From NCBI RefSeq assembly GCF_002934235.1, contig NZ_PTIS01000008.1, positions 58,853 through 122,852 of the forward strand: 64,000 nucleotides of DNA, written 5' to 3'. The notes under the pieces were generated by a model. It was not told where the DNA came from. It made no database searches and saw only the letters and a program-made list of their open reading frames with translations. Position 1 is the first letter of the stretch. The number at the start of each line of letters is the position of its first letter. The stretch comes from Clostridium algidicarnis DSM 15099 (GTDB taxonomy: Bacteria; Bacillota; Clostridia; Clostridiales; Clostridiaceae). Made by a program: the position numbers and the translations under genes. Below, one piece after another: positions 56,680 to 64,000 of this stretch.

Positions 56680-57855
56680 TTATTCCTCTGTATATAAAAA
56701 TATATCACTAAAACTCGAAAAGGGTCCTGATAACTTTTTAATTAATTCCTTTTTATTCTTAACTTGCTCTATAAAAGCTTCACCGCATTCTTTATTACTT
56801 ATTATACTTACCTCATTAATCTTAACCATATTTAATAATACTGGTGAGTGAGTAGTTATTATCAGTTGTATATTATAAAAATCATTCTTTATTAAATTTA
56901 TCATCTTTTTTAGCAGCTTAGGATGTATTGAATTTTCTAGTTCTTCTATTGCAATAATAGGATATTTATTAGATACAAGATAAGTTACTATATTAAGTAC
57001 AATAAGTGTTCCATCTGAAAGTTCATTTATGTCACTTTTTTGTTTATTTTCAAAGGTAAATGTTAAGTTCTTCAAGTCTTGTGCAATATTAATAACACTG
57101 ATACTGTTTATCTTAAGTACATCCATCAGTATTTCTTTATAATACTGAGCCTTTTCAGATTTTAATATTTTATCAATTTCCTCAATAAGTGCTAGTGATA
57201 CTATTCTTCCATTTTTAATTACTGAATTTTGTTTCTTTATTGATTCTCTTATTACATCTGGTGCACTATATATAACGGGAGTTTTACATAATAAAAATAT
57301 ATCATCTATTCCCTTTTGAATGGGTTTATCAAAACTATCTTTAATATCCCTTATCTTGCTAATAAGTGATACCAATGCCTCGAGTCCATCTATTTTTTGT
57401 ATCTTAGGTCCTTTAACTTTTCTTACAACTGTATTTTCCCTTTCAAAAGCAGTTATCATTGGACCCGTAGAACTTATTTTCTTATATTTAAATATCTCTT
57501 TATTTACATATCCAGTATCAATATCATTATTCCCAATTACTACCTCAATAAGGTATGAGTATCTATACAGTTCTTCGTCTACTTCTTCATTAAATTCTAT
57601 TTCAATAGAAATAGGTTTTCCTTTAAAATTTGTGCAATGAGATACTATTTTATCATTATCTAACTCTCCTTTAATTAAAAGTTGTTCCTTTAAATCCTCA
57701 CTTCCAGTTAAAAGTACATTTAAAAAAGAAAATACTTCTAATAAATTGGATTTACCACTATTATTTGCTCCTATCAATACATTAAAATCTTCTAAAACAT
57801 ATTCACAATTTATTAAATTTTTATAACCATTAACCTTCATATTAATTATCTTCAT
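56680..57855 (-). CDS. AAA/OLD-like ATPase paired with RloB-like protein
   Basis: 391 residues from the ATG at 57855 (GGGGGG upstream). 'NVLIGANNSGKSNLLEVFSFL' is the Walker A region at 26-46. 'NELSDGTLIVLNIVTYLV' is the signature, 'IIAIEELENSIHPKLLKKMI' the Walker B and 'LIITTHSPVLLN' the switch His. It is a RecF/SMC-type head domain ATPase as in OLD-family defence nucleases, but the TOPRIM partner is a separate gene. Together they likely form a phage-sensing abortive system. Confidence 0.85.
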   Translation of the reverse strand: MKIINMKVNGYKNLINCEYVLEDFNVLIGANNSGKSNLLEVFSFLNVLLTGSEDLKEQLLIKGELDNDKIVSHCTNFKGKPISIEIEFNEEVDEELYRYSYLIEVVIGNNDIDTGYVNKEIFKYKKISSTGPMITAFERENTVVRKVKGPKIQKIDGLEALVSLISKIRDIKDSFDKPIQKGIDDIFLLCKTPVIYSAPDVIRESIKKQNSVIKNGRIVSLALIEEIDKILKSEKAQYYKEILMDVLKINSISVINIAQDLKNLTFTFENKQKSDINELSDGTLIVLNIVTYLVSNKYPIIAIEELENSIHPKLLKKMINLIKNDFYNIQLIITTHSPVLLNMVKINEVSIISNKECGEAFIEQVKNKKELIKKLSGPFSSFSDIFLYTEE

Positions 57856-57974
57856 AATACCCCCCCATTTCATAGCATGTTAACCTAGTTCATCATATAT
57901 TATCGCCATATATTATCTTAACTATACCATTATATATGCCCTATTACAATAATTCATCAATATTCAATTAAATA

Positions 57975-58005
57975 AAAACGGACAGGTATATCTGTCCGTT
58001 TTTTT
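57975..58005. terminator. Terminator between the defence pair and the copper operon
   Basis: AAAACGGACAG/TCTGTCCGTTTT with GTATA loop, then T-run. A tight 11-bp stem. Confidence 0.85.
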
Positions 58006-58012
58006 ATGACTA

Positions 58013-58158
58013 TTTATCCCATGGCTACCATCCGTAACACTCCTATACTCTTTAAGGTGGGGGATGACGGCTGCTACGCCCCTGCATAAGTTCTTCTAGC
58101 CTTTGATGGAGAGATGTATTCCTTATAAGTAAACTCCACCTAAGTCTAAGAATCACTT
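58013..58158. repeat. 146-bp structured repeat, copy 2 (IS200/IS605-end-like)
   Basis: Counterpart of 39609-39755 in the same orientation. It keeps the GGGGGATGACGGCTGCTACG core and the GGAGAGATGTATTCCTTATA segment, ending TCTAAGAATCACTT. The 5' stem is more degraded here (CCTATACTCTTTAAGG). It ends 25 bases from the csoR stop codon. Confidence 0.75.
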
Positions 58159-58183
58159 CATCGGCCTTCTCTTTAAATATATA

Positions 58184-58447
58184 CTATTTTGCTAGCTTAT
58201 CCATAATAGCCATTATTTCATCAATTTTTTCTTCCTCATTACCTACTTCAAAGGCTTCTTTTACACAACCTCCAATGTGGCTTTTAAGCACATCTTTATT
58301 TATGTTACGTAGAATGGCTTGAGTTGCCATAAGTTGATTTGAGATATCAATACAATATCTGTCTTCCTCAACCATTTTCAAGATACCATCTATCTGTCCC
58401 CTTGCAGTTTTCAAAAGACGTGTGGTCTTTACCTTGTCTGCTTTCAT
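58184..58447 (-). CDS. csoR: CsoR-family copper-sensing repressor
   Basis: 87 residues from the ATG at 58447 (AAGGAGG eight bases upstream); an upstream GTG overlaps that site. C32, H57 and C61 match the Cu(I) ligand triad of CsoR ('DRYCIDIS', 'LKSHIGGCV'). It should release operators of the copA-copZ-csoR unit when copper binds. It is last in the operon. Confidence 0.92.
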   Translation of the reverse strand: MKADKVKTTRLLKTARGQIDGILKMVEEDRYCIDISNQLMATQAILRNINKDVLKSHIGGCVKEAFEVGNEEEKIDEIMAIMDKLAK

Positions 58448-58519
58448 AGATGCCACCTCCTTATAATGTTTATTTTAGTTATATTACTTCTATTATTTAA
58501 TTTGAAAGGTATAAGTTTA

Positions 58520-58747
58520 TTAGCTAAATAAGCCCTTTTTTTCTTTAATGGAAACAACTTTAAAATCTACTTCTTCTATGGCATCTTTAAATACTTGATC
58601 CTCTATATCATTTTTTAAAGTAACTACTGCACTTTTCTTTTTAAGGTCTACTTTAGCATCTACACCTTCAATAGCATTTAATGCCTTTGTAACTTTAGCC
58701 ACGCAATGTGCACAATTCATACCTTCAATTTCTATTATCTTTTTCAT
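58520..58747 (-). CDS. copZ: Copper chaperone CopZ
   Basis: 75 residues, a single heavy-metal-associated domain with GMNCAHC near residue 9. It carries Cu(I) to CopA. Located between copA and csoR. Confidence 0.93.
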   Translation of the reverse strand: MKKIIEIEGMNCAHCVAKVTKALNAIEGVDAKVDLKKKSAVVTLKNDIEDQVFKDAIEEVDFKVVSIKEKKGLFS

Positions 58748-58853
58748 AATTTAAATCTCTCCTTTTAATATATTTAGCGTATTAAAACGCAGTTTATAAT
58801 TTTTATATTTTTATATTTTTATATAAAGATTATATACTATCCATCTATATTTA

Positions 58854-61139
58854 TTAATTTATATTTTTATATTTTGGTTTAAAGAACTTTAATCTCAAAG
58901 CATTAGATACCACAAACACTGAACTCATACTCATAGCTGCTGCTCCAAACATTGGGTTAAGCTTTAAGCCAAAGGCTGTGTAAAATACTCCCGCTGCAAT
59001 TGGTATACCTAATACATTATAGAAAAATGCCCAAAATAAATTTTCCTTAATGTTTTTAATTGTGGCTTTACTTAATTGGACCGCTGTAACAGCATCTAAT
59101 AAATCACTCTTCATTAAAACTATATCAGCAGATTCAATAGCAATATCTGTACCTGCACCAATTGCAATACCAACATCGGCTCTTGCTAGAGCAGGTGCAT
59201 CGTTGATTCCATCACCAATCATTGCAACCTTTTTACCACTTGCTTGTATATTTCTAATTTCTTTTTCCTTATCCTGTGGTAGTACTTCAGCAACAACTCT
59301 ATCGATATTTAGCTGTTTTCTAATTGCCTCTGCTGTTTTTTTATTATCACCTGTAAGCATCACTACATTAATTCCCATAGCCTTAAAGTTATCTATTGCT
59401 TTACGACTTGTGGCTTTAACTACATCTGCTACGGCAATAATTCCAAGAAGATCTTTATCCTCTGCAAAATATAAGGGTGTTTTACCATCCATAGCAAATT
59501 CATCTGAAGTACTTTTAAGCATCTCTACATTAATTTCTCTGTCCTCCATCAATGCTAAGTTACCTGCAGTATATTGTTTTCCATCTATTATACCAACTAT
59601 ACCTCTGCCTGAAATAGAATTAAAATTATCAACATTTCTAAGTGATATTCCTCTTTCTTTAGCTTTTTCTAAAATAGCTTCTGCTAATGGATGTTCTGAA
59701 AAGCTTTCAATTGATGCGGCTATTTGTAAAAGTCTTTCTTCACTTTCCGAGCCTTTTGTAATTATATCTGTAACTACTGGTTTTCCTTCCGTGATTGTAC
59801 CTGTTTTATCAAGAACCACCGTACCTATAGTGTGAAGACTTTCCAAAGCCTCAGCTGATTTAATAAGTATTCCATTAGATGCGCCCTTCCCTGTTCCAAC
59901 CATTATGGCAACTGGAGTTGCAAGGCCCAAGGCGCAAGGACAAGAAATTACTAATATTGCAATTCCTATAGACATAGCAAATTCAAAAGGCTGTCCTAGA
60001 AGTAACCACACAATTGTAGCAATAACAGCTATACTTATTACCACCGGCACAAATATTCCGCTGATCTTATCTGCCATCTTTGCAATAGGTGCCTTAGATG
60101 AACTAGCATCTTCTACTAGCTGAATGATTTTTGCTAGAGTTGTATCATCTCCAACCTTCTCTGCCTTAAACTTGAAAGATCCTGTTTTATTTATAGTAGC
60201 GGCTATAACCTTGTCCCCTATATTCTTTTCTACCGGAATACTCTCTCCTGTTAGAGCTGATTGATCCACAGATGAGCTGCCCTCTATTATAATGCCATCT
60301 ACTGCTATACTCTGGCCAGGCCTTACAATTATTATATCATCTATAACTACATCCTGAGACGGAATTTCAACTTCCTCACCATTTCTAATAACCGATGCAG
60401 TCTTAGGGGTAAGATCCATTAGTTTTGTTATAGCCTCAGATGTCCTTCCTTTTGCCCTAGTTTCTAAAAACTTACCCATAGTTATCAAAGCTAGAATCAT
60501 TGCAGCGGACTCAAAATACAAGTCCATTGAATATTGATTTACCATATCTAAATTATTATGTCCAAGCCCATATCCTATTTTAAAAATTGCAAATATGCCA
60601 TATATTAATGCTGCCCCTGACCCTATAGCTATAAGCGAATCCATATTAGGCCTTCCATGAAATAAGGTCTTAAAACCAACTTGATAATACTTACGATTCA
60701 CATAAACAACTGGAATTGTAAGTAACAATTGAATAAAGGCAAAGGTTATTGCATTTTCTGGTCCCATGAGCCATTTAGGATGAGGAAGATTAAGCATATG
60801 CCCCATAGATACATACATTAGTGGAATTAGAAATCCAAAAGAAATAATTATACGACTTTTCATTTCCTTTAGCTCTTCCTCCACTGGATTTACTGATTTT
60901 TCTATTCTTTTAGAGTCACTTGATCCACGTACAAATATAGAAGCATCATATCCAGCATCATGAACAGCCTTTATTATAGTGGTACTATCAATATCAGATT
61001 CTTTATACTCAACTGACATACTATTTGAAAGCAAATTTACATTCACAGTATCAACACCTGAAAGTTTTTTAACTGCCTTTTCAACACTAGCAACGCAAGA
61101 TGAGCAAGTCATACCTGTTACATTAAACTTTTGATTCAT
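58854..61139 (-). CDS. copA: Copper-exporting P-type ATPase CopA
   Basis: 761 residues. One N-terminal metal domain (GMTCSSC, C12/C15). Eight membrane helices are expected, with the CPC ion motif '[17 protein letters not shown]'. Phosphorylation Asp lies in DKTGTIT, '[16 protein letters not shown]' is the hinge, and the HP motif is in 'EHPLAEAIL'. This is a Cu(I) efflux pump (P1B-1). First gene of the operon behind a CsoR-type palindrome. Confidence 0.95.
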   Translation of the reverse strand: MNQKFNVTGMTCSSCVASVEKAVKKLSGVDTVNVNLLSNSMSVEYKESDIDSTTIIKAVHDAGYDASIFVRGSSDSKRIEKSVNPVEEELKEMKSRIIISFGFLIPLMYVSMGHMLNLPHPKWLMGPENAITFAFIQLLLTIPVVYVNRKYYQVGFKTLFHGRPNMDSLIAIGSGAALIYGIFAIFKIGYGLGHNNLDMVNQYSMDLYFESAAMILALITMGKFLETRAKGRTSEAITKLMDLTPKTASVIRNGEEVEIPSQDVVIDDIIIVRPGQSIAVDGIIIEGSSSVDQSALTGESIPVEKNIGDKVIAATINKTGSFKFKAEKVGDDTTLAKIIQLVEDASSSKAPIAKMADKISGIFVPVVISIAVIATIVWLLLGQPFEFAMSIGIAILVISCPCALGLATPVAIMVGTGKGASNGILIKSAEALESLHTIGTVVLDKTGTITEGKPVVTDIITKGSESEERLLQIAASIESFSEHPLAEAILEKAKERGISLRNVDNFNSISGRGIVGIIDGKQYTAGNLALMEDREINVEMLKSTSDEFAMDGKTPLYFAEDKDLLGIIAVADVVKATSRKAIDNFKAMGINVVMLTGDNKKTAEAIRKQLNIDRVVAEVLPQDKEKEIRNIQASGKKVAMIGDGINDAPALARADVGIAIGAGTDIAIESADIVLMKSDLLDAVTAVQLSKATIKNIKENLFWAFFYNVLGIPIAAGVFYTAFGLKLNPMFGAAAMSMSSVFVVSNALRLKFFKPKYKNIN

Positions 61140-61167
61140 ATCATCACCTCATTATTATTTTAATACC

Positions 61168-61187
61168 ATACCCCCCGTGGGGTGTAT
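61168..61187 (-). promoter_or_regulatory. CsoR-type operator upstream of copA
   Basis: ATACCCCCCGTGGGGTGTAT is an imperfect palindrome (TACCCC/GGGGTGTA) of the GC-rich form bound by CsoR, set in AT-rich DNA. It lies about 28 bases before copA. A TTGACA box is at 61217-61222 on the same strand. Confidence 0.75.
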
Positions 61188-61350
61188 ATATAAAGCTTAC
61201 ATCCTTAATTTTAGTTTGTCAATAACTATTACAGTATAAATAACGGTTTAGGAGTATCTAGGACATTATACCTATATTTATATGTTTTAATTTTTTGTCA
61301 AAAATGATATAATAAAGCAATAATCAAAAATAAATTGTCACATATTAAGA

Positions 61351-61410
61351 ACTTATAAGTTATATTTAATCAAAATAAACCTTGAGATTATTACTTATAA
61401 GTTATATAAT
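61351..61410 (+). promoter_or_regulatory. Promoter and twin operators of the toxin-antitoxin-chaperone operon
   Basis: TTGAGA (61382-61387), exactly 17 bases, TATAAT (61405-61410). The 15-mer ACTTATAAGTTATAT occurs twice, at 61351-61365 and 61393-61407, 42 bases apart (about four helical turns). Each contains the palindrome ACTTATAAGT. The second lies between and over the promoter boxes, so binding there should block transcription. Autorepression by the antitoxin is expected. Confidence 0.82.
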
Positions 61411-61427
61411 GTGTATAGGAGATAATA

Positions 61428-61826
61428 ATGGGGGAAATAATTAAACTAGTCTATCCTGAAAATTTTAATATAAACAATATTTATATATCTAAAGATTGTG
61501 AATCTGATTTAAAAGACCTTCTTAAAGGAAGCGGTATAGATAATAAATTCATTTCTCAATTCAGACAAAGATTAAAATTTCTTGAATCATATGGTAGAAA
61601 TTGTATTAAGAAAGCTGATTGGTTTGAAAAATTGAAAAATGCAAATGATATGTATAGCATGAGATTTAAACTACCTAAAAACATTCGCATTATTTTTACA
61701 ATACAATGTGATAAGATATCAATTCTACTCTGTTCCTTTGATGAAAAGAGTGATAAAGTAAAAGGTAAAAATAGCTATACTCAAAATATAGAAATAGCAA
61801 TGTCAAGACTCAAAGATTTAAGATAA
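61428..61826 (+). CDS. higB: HigB/RelE-superfamily toxin
   Basis: 132 residues, basic. The region 'WFEKLKNANDMYSMRFKLPKNIRIIFTIQCDKISILLCSF' follows the Gp49/HigB mRNA-interferase pattern, and 'NIEIAMSRLKDL' is the terminal helix. AGGAG precedes the ATG. The family cleaves mRNA at the ribosome. It is the first gene of the three-gene unit, which is typical of HigBA order (toxin first). Confidence 0.85.
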   Translation: MGEIIKLVYPENFNINNIYISKDCESDLKDLLKGSGIDNKFISQFRQRLKFLESYGRNCIKKADWFEKLKNANDMYSMRFKLPKNIRIIFTIQCDKISILLCSFDEKSDKVKGKNSYTQNIEIAMSRLKDLR

Positions 61827-61858
61827 CAAAAAATAACTTCTCAAAGGAGATGGTATAT

Positions 61859-62233
61859 ATGACACAAAAAGATATGATTTCTGCCATTGATTTTATAAAT
61901 GAATATGCAGATGATACAACAAAATTGAGATTTGAACTTGATGACCTCTTATATGATATATCTTTAAAAATATTTGACTATAGAATGCAAAATGATTTAT
62001 CTCAAAAAGAGTTAGCTAAAAAATTAGAGGTAACTCAAGCCATGGTATCAAAGCTAGAAAGCGGTCAATATAATCCTACTGTTGAACAATTGTGGAAAAT
62101 TAGCAAAAGGCTCAATTTAAACCTTGTAGTCTCTTTACAAACAAAAGAAGATGATAAAACAGAAGTATGGGATACCCAAGAATATAAATTAGGTAATATT
62201 GAAGAAAATAAAAAGCTTATGGAATGTTCTTAA
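61859..62233 (+). CDS. higA: HigA-type Xre antitoxin with C-terminal tail
   Basis: 124 residues from the second ATG (61859), nine bases after AAAGGAG; the first ATG (61850) sits in that site. The HTH region 'MQNDLSQKELAKKLEVTQAMVSKLESGQYNPTVEQLWKIS' spans about 52-92. About 30 residues follow the fold ('EVWDTQEYKLGNIEENKKLM'), with a Trp and Tyr. That tail is the position of the chaperone-addiction (ChAD) segment in TAC antitoxins. Confidence 0.85.
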   Translation: MTQKDMISAIDFINEYADDTTKLRFELDDLLYDISLKIFDYRMQNDLSQKELAKKLEVTQAMVSKLESGQYNPTVEQLWKISKRLNLNLVVSLQTKEDDKTEVWDTQEYKLGNIEENKKLMECS

Positions 62234-62271
62234 TTAGAATCTAAATATAGAAATCAAGGAGAAAAGCTATT

Positions 62272-62727
62272 ATGAACGTTAATGAAATTAGTTCAAAGTT
62301 TCAATTTTTAGGGAATAGGATTGTGGAGTTTTCTATTAAAACTGATAATTCAAGCCCTGGCAGACTTCACATTAATACCGACATAGATTATAATGTTAAA
62401 AGTATAAAAGAAAAAGAGGATCTCTATCTTGGCTTCCTAGAATTAATAATAAATATTCAAGGAGTAGCTACTAATGACACTTATCCTTTAATAGTTAATT
62501 TAGTTATAGAAGGTTGTTTCACAGCTAATAAAGAAGATTTAGATATGAATACCTTCAAAGATATGGTTGAAAAAAATGGATTAGTTGCACTTTCTCAAAT
62601 TGCAAGATCTTATCTAATAAGCGCAACTTCATTATCTGGAATTAATCCTCCAATAAAATTACCAATGATAAATGTATTTTCATTAATCAAGAAAAAGAAA
62701 ATGATTAAAAATGCTGAAGATGCTTAA
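62272..62727 (+). CDS. SecB-like chaperone of a toxin-antitoxin-chaperone module
   Basis: 151 residues. 'LYLGFLELIINIQGVATNDTYPLIVNLVIEGCFTA' and 'LVALSQIARSYLISATSLSGINPPIKLPMINVFSLI' match the SecB fold, above all the PPIKLPMIN segment. AAGGAG precedes the ATG. It starts 38 bases after the antitoxin. In TAC systems the chaperone protects the antitoxin from proteolysis. Ordinary SecB is rare in Clostridium, so a dedicated TAC chaperone is likelier. Confidence 0.78.
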   Translation: MNVNEISSKFQFLGNRIVEFSIKTDNSSPGRLHINTDIDYNVKSIKEKEDLYLGFLELIINIQGVATNDTYPLIVNLVIEGCFTANKEDLDMNTFKDMVEKNGLVALSQIARSYLISATSLSGINPPIKLPMINVFSLIKKKKMIKNAEDA

Positions 62728-62734
62728 ACTAAAT

Positions 62735-62783
62735 AAAAGATGAAGATATGCATAGGATTTACCTACAGGTCTTCATCTTTTTT
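62735..62783 (+). terminator. Terminator (GATGAAG hairpin family, copy 2)
   Basis: AAAAGATGAAG/CTTCATCTTTTTT with a loop sharing ATAGG and CTACA with the copy at 55967. It closes the TAC operon. Confidence 0.8.
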
Positions 62784-62886
62784 GTTACCTACATTTTTGT
62801 CCTTTAATTTTGTATTTTGTAACAACTAACTTTGCTAATTTATAACCCATGTATCCCTCTCCTAACTATTAATTCCATTCTTAAAC

Positions 62887-63225
62887 TTATTTTTCAACAA
62901 CCCCACTTGCTGATTCAAATTTTAAAAACCGTGTTCCTTGAAAAGTTAAGCTTCCCCATTCATGCTCTGGTACACTTCTAAAAATACGTCCTCCAACAGT
63001 AAATTTAAGTTCACTTTCAGTATCTAGTTCAAATATCAACATTAAAGTCTCATTAGTTGTCATAACTCCATTAGCATCTGTTTGAGTATGCACATCCCTC
63101 TTTTTCTTAATAAGTTGTGCTTTAGTAGATATAATTGGCGATTTCTCATTTTTCATATATGTCCTAATACCATTTAAAATTATTAAAGCAAATATAGCAA
63201 AAAACAATATTCTAAATCCATACAT
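62887..63225 (-). CDS. DUF2500-family membrane-anchored protein
   Basis: 112 residues. One N-terminal membrane helix ('FRILFFAIFALIILNGIRTYM') and a beta-rich domain: 'AQLIKKKRDVHTQ', 'LMLIFELDTESELKFTVGGRIFRSVPEHEWGSLTFQGTRFLKFE' (abbreviated). This matches DUF2500. AGGAGG precedes the ATG. Role unknown. Confidence 0.82.
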   Translation of the reverse strand: MYGFRILFFAIFALIILNGIRTYMKNEKSPIISTKAQLIKKKRDVHTQTDANGVMTTNETLMLIFELDTESELKFTVGGRIFRSVPEHEWGSLTFQGTRFLKFESASGVVEK

Positions 63226-63318
63226 AGTAAAACCTCCAAAATCATTTATTATTCTATATCCTCTTCTATTTATCTCTTTATTTTCCTTCTATCATATTGG
63301 TTTTTAGATAAATAATTT

Positions 63319-63362
63319 AAAACCCTGCACCCTCTCGCTTTATATGAGAATGTGCAGGGTTT
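63319..63362. terminator. Bidirectional-type terminator hairpin
   Basis: AAACCCTGCAC/GTGCAGGGTTT with a loop of about 21 bases and T-rich flank, between the DUF2500 and VOC genes. Confidence 0.75.
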
Positions 63363-63426
63363 ATTTCTTAATTTAATGAATTATTTTTATTAAAAAACAA
63401 CTTCTATATTCTTTCTATCCTAAGAC

Positions 63427-63882
63427 TTAATCAATACACTCCATAAGTTCTAGAACAATTCCATCTGGATCTTTAAGATATACGGCTTTACTTTTTCCAA
63501 AGCCTTGTGATGTTAAATCAAAGTATTGAGGCTCTGATAAAAACTCCACACCCTTTGATTTTAGTGTTTCATAAGTTTTATCAATATTTTCTACATAAAA
63601 GCATAGTTCAGAAATAGAAGTTTGATTTAGTTTATTTTCTATTACCTTTGCCTTTTCTGAAACAAATTCAATAAGTTCTACTGGTGGTGCCATAACCTCA
63701 TCACTACCATTTAGATATGCTACTTTAACACGGCAATTCTCTAATGCAAATAGTTTATCAGTAGCTTCACCTTCCATTACCATTTGTCCATCATACTTTA
63801 GTCCTAATACCTCTTTATAAAATTTAATTGATTGTTCTATATTTGATACTGTTAAACCCACATGGGCAATATTTCTTAACAT
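63427..63882 (-). CDS. VOC-superfamily (glyoxalase-like) protein
   Basis: 151 residues. 'IAHVGLTVSNIEQSIKFYKEVLGLKY' begins the first beta-alpha-beta-beta-beta unit. 'SELCFYVENIDKTYETLKSKGVEF' begins the second, and it ends 'KDPDGIVLELME'. Possible metal ligands are H6-type His, Glu residues in 'VELIEF' and 'VLELME'. Substrate unknown. GGAGGG precedes the ATG. Confidence 0.88.
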   Translation of the reverse strand: MLRNIAHVGLTVSNIEQSIKFYKEVLGLKYDGQMVMEGEATDKLFALENCRVKVAYLNGSDEVMAPPVELIEFVSEKAKVIENKLNQTSISELCFYVENIDKTYETLKSKGVEFLSEPQYFDLTSQGFGKSKAVYLKDPDGIVLELMECID

Positions 63883-63905
63883 AAAATACCCTCCATTTAA
63901 AATAT

Positions 63906-64000
63906 GATAGTGTTAACACTATCGTTGTTTTATTTATTTCAATCCTTGCTATTGCAAGGGTTTGTTCTATTTTAAACCTAAAAAAACAATGACCCCCTCT
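63906..64000. repeat. Dispersed ~95-bp repeat, copy 2 (reaches the window end)
   Basis: Starts with the perfect palindrome GATAGTGTTAACACTATC (63906-63923). It then has the hairpin CCTTGCTATTGCAAGG and TTCTATTTTAAACCTAAAAA, as in 49659-49752. The element may continue past the window. Confidence 0.75.

Noticed and set aside
63906..64000. CRISPR-like words (TTTCAATCC) in the dispersed repeat
   Set aside because: Only single units at two distant sites, with no spacer array and no cas genes in the window.

Overview
This 64 kb AT-rich window looks like chromosome of a low-GC Clostridium (sensu stricto). The evidence is strong AGGAGG-type ribosome binding sites, Gram-positive lipoproteins, a CIRCE element, the clostridial EutV/EutW antitermination system and a GlnK/GlnL-type two-component pair. 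I cannot name the species. No rRNA, tRNA, CRISPR array or replication origin was recognised.

Layout. 0-3.3 kb: edge of an ethanolamine utilisation locus (eutG, eutS, eutP, eutV, start of eutW), with two EutV-type antitermination leaders. 3.3-10.5 kb: a lipoprotein, a MacB-type ABC operon with a secreted partner, a Yip1-like membrane protein and a WG-repeat protein. 10.5-15.4 kb: arsenic resistance genes (arsD-arsA-acr3, then arsR-arsC-acetyltransferase) with a 19-bp tandem repeat between the two blocks. 15.6-26.3 kb: methyltransferase, SulP transporter, an EIIC-like membrane protein, GlnL/GlnK-type two-component pair, transglutaminase-like protein and leucyl aminopeptidase. 26.4-35.1 kb: a deoxysugar (fucose/rhamnose type) operon whose L-fucose isomerase carries a large in-frame internal deletion. 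35.1-40.7 kb: MATE pump, two small related Cys proteins, htpG under CIRCE, and a radical SAM protein. 40.9-46 kb: nucleoside/ribose catabolism (DcuC-family transporter, nucleoside hydrolase, ribokinase) opposite a LacI-type regulator with an operator-like inverted repeat over its own start.

46-58 kb is accessory DNA. It holds orphan genes, a DUF6483-type gene broken by one stop codon, and a decayed phage-type replication module. That module's replisome-organiser gene is split by a TnpB-only IS200/IS605-family element; joining the flanks restores the frame exactly. IS right-end remnants lie elsewhere, followed by an AAA ATPase/RloB-like gene pair resembling abortive-infection modules. 58-61 kb is a copper operon (copA-copZ-csoR).

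The most notable system is at 61.35-62.73 kb. It is a HigB-like toxin, an Xre antitoxin with a C-terminal tail, and a SecB-like chaperone, behind a promoter with two 15-bp operator-like repeats. This has the layout of a toxin-antitoxin-chaperone (TAC) module, here in a Gram-positive background. Several dispersed palindromic repeats punctuate the window: a 3-copy nested palindrome, a 2-copy 146-bp element, and a ~95-bp element that recurs at the window end. All family assignments come from reading the translated sequences; no database search was run.
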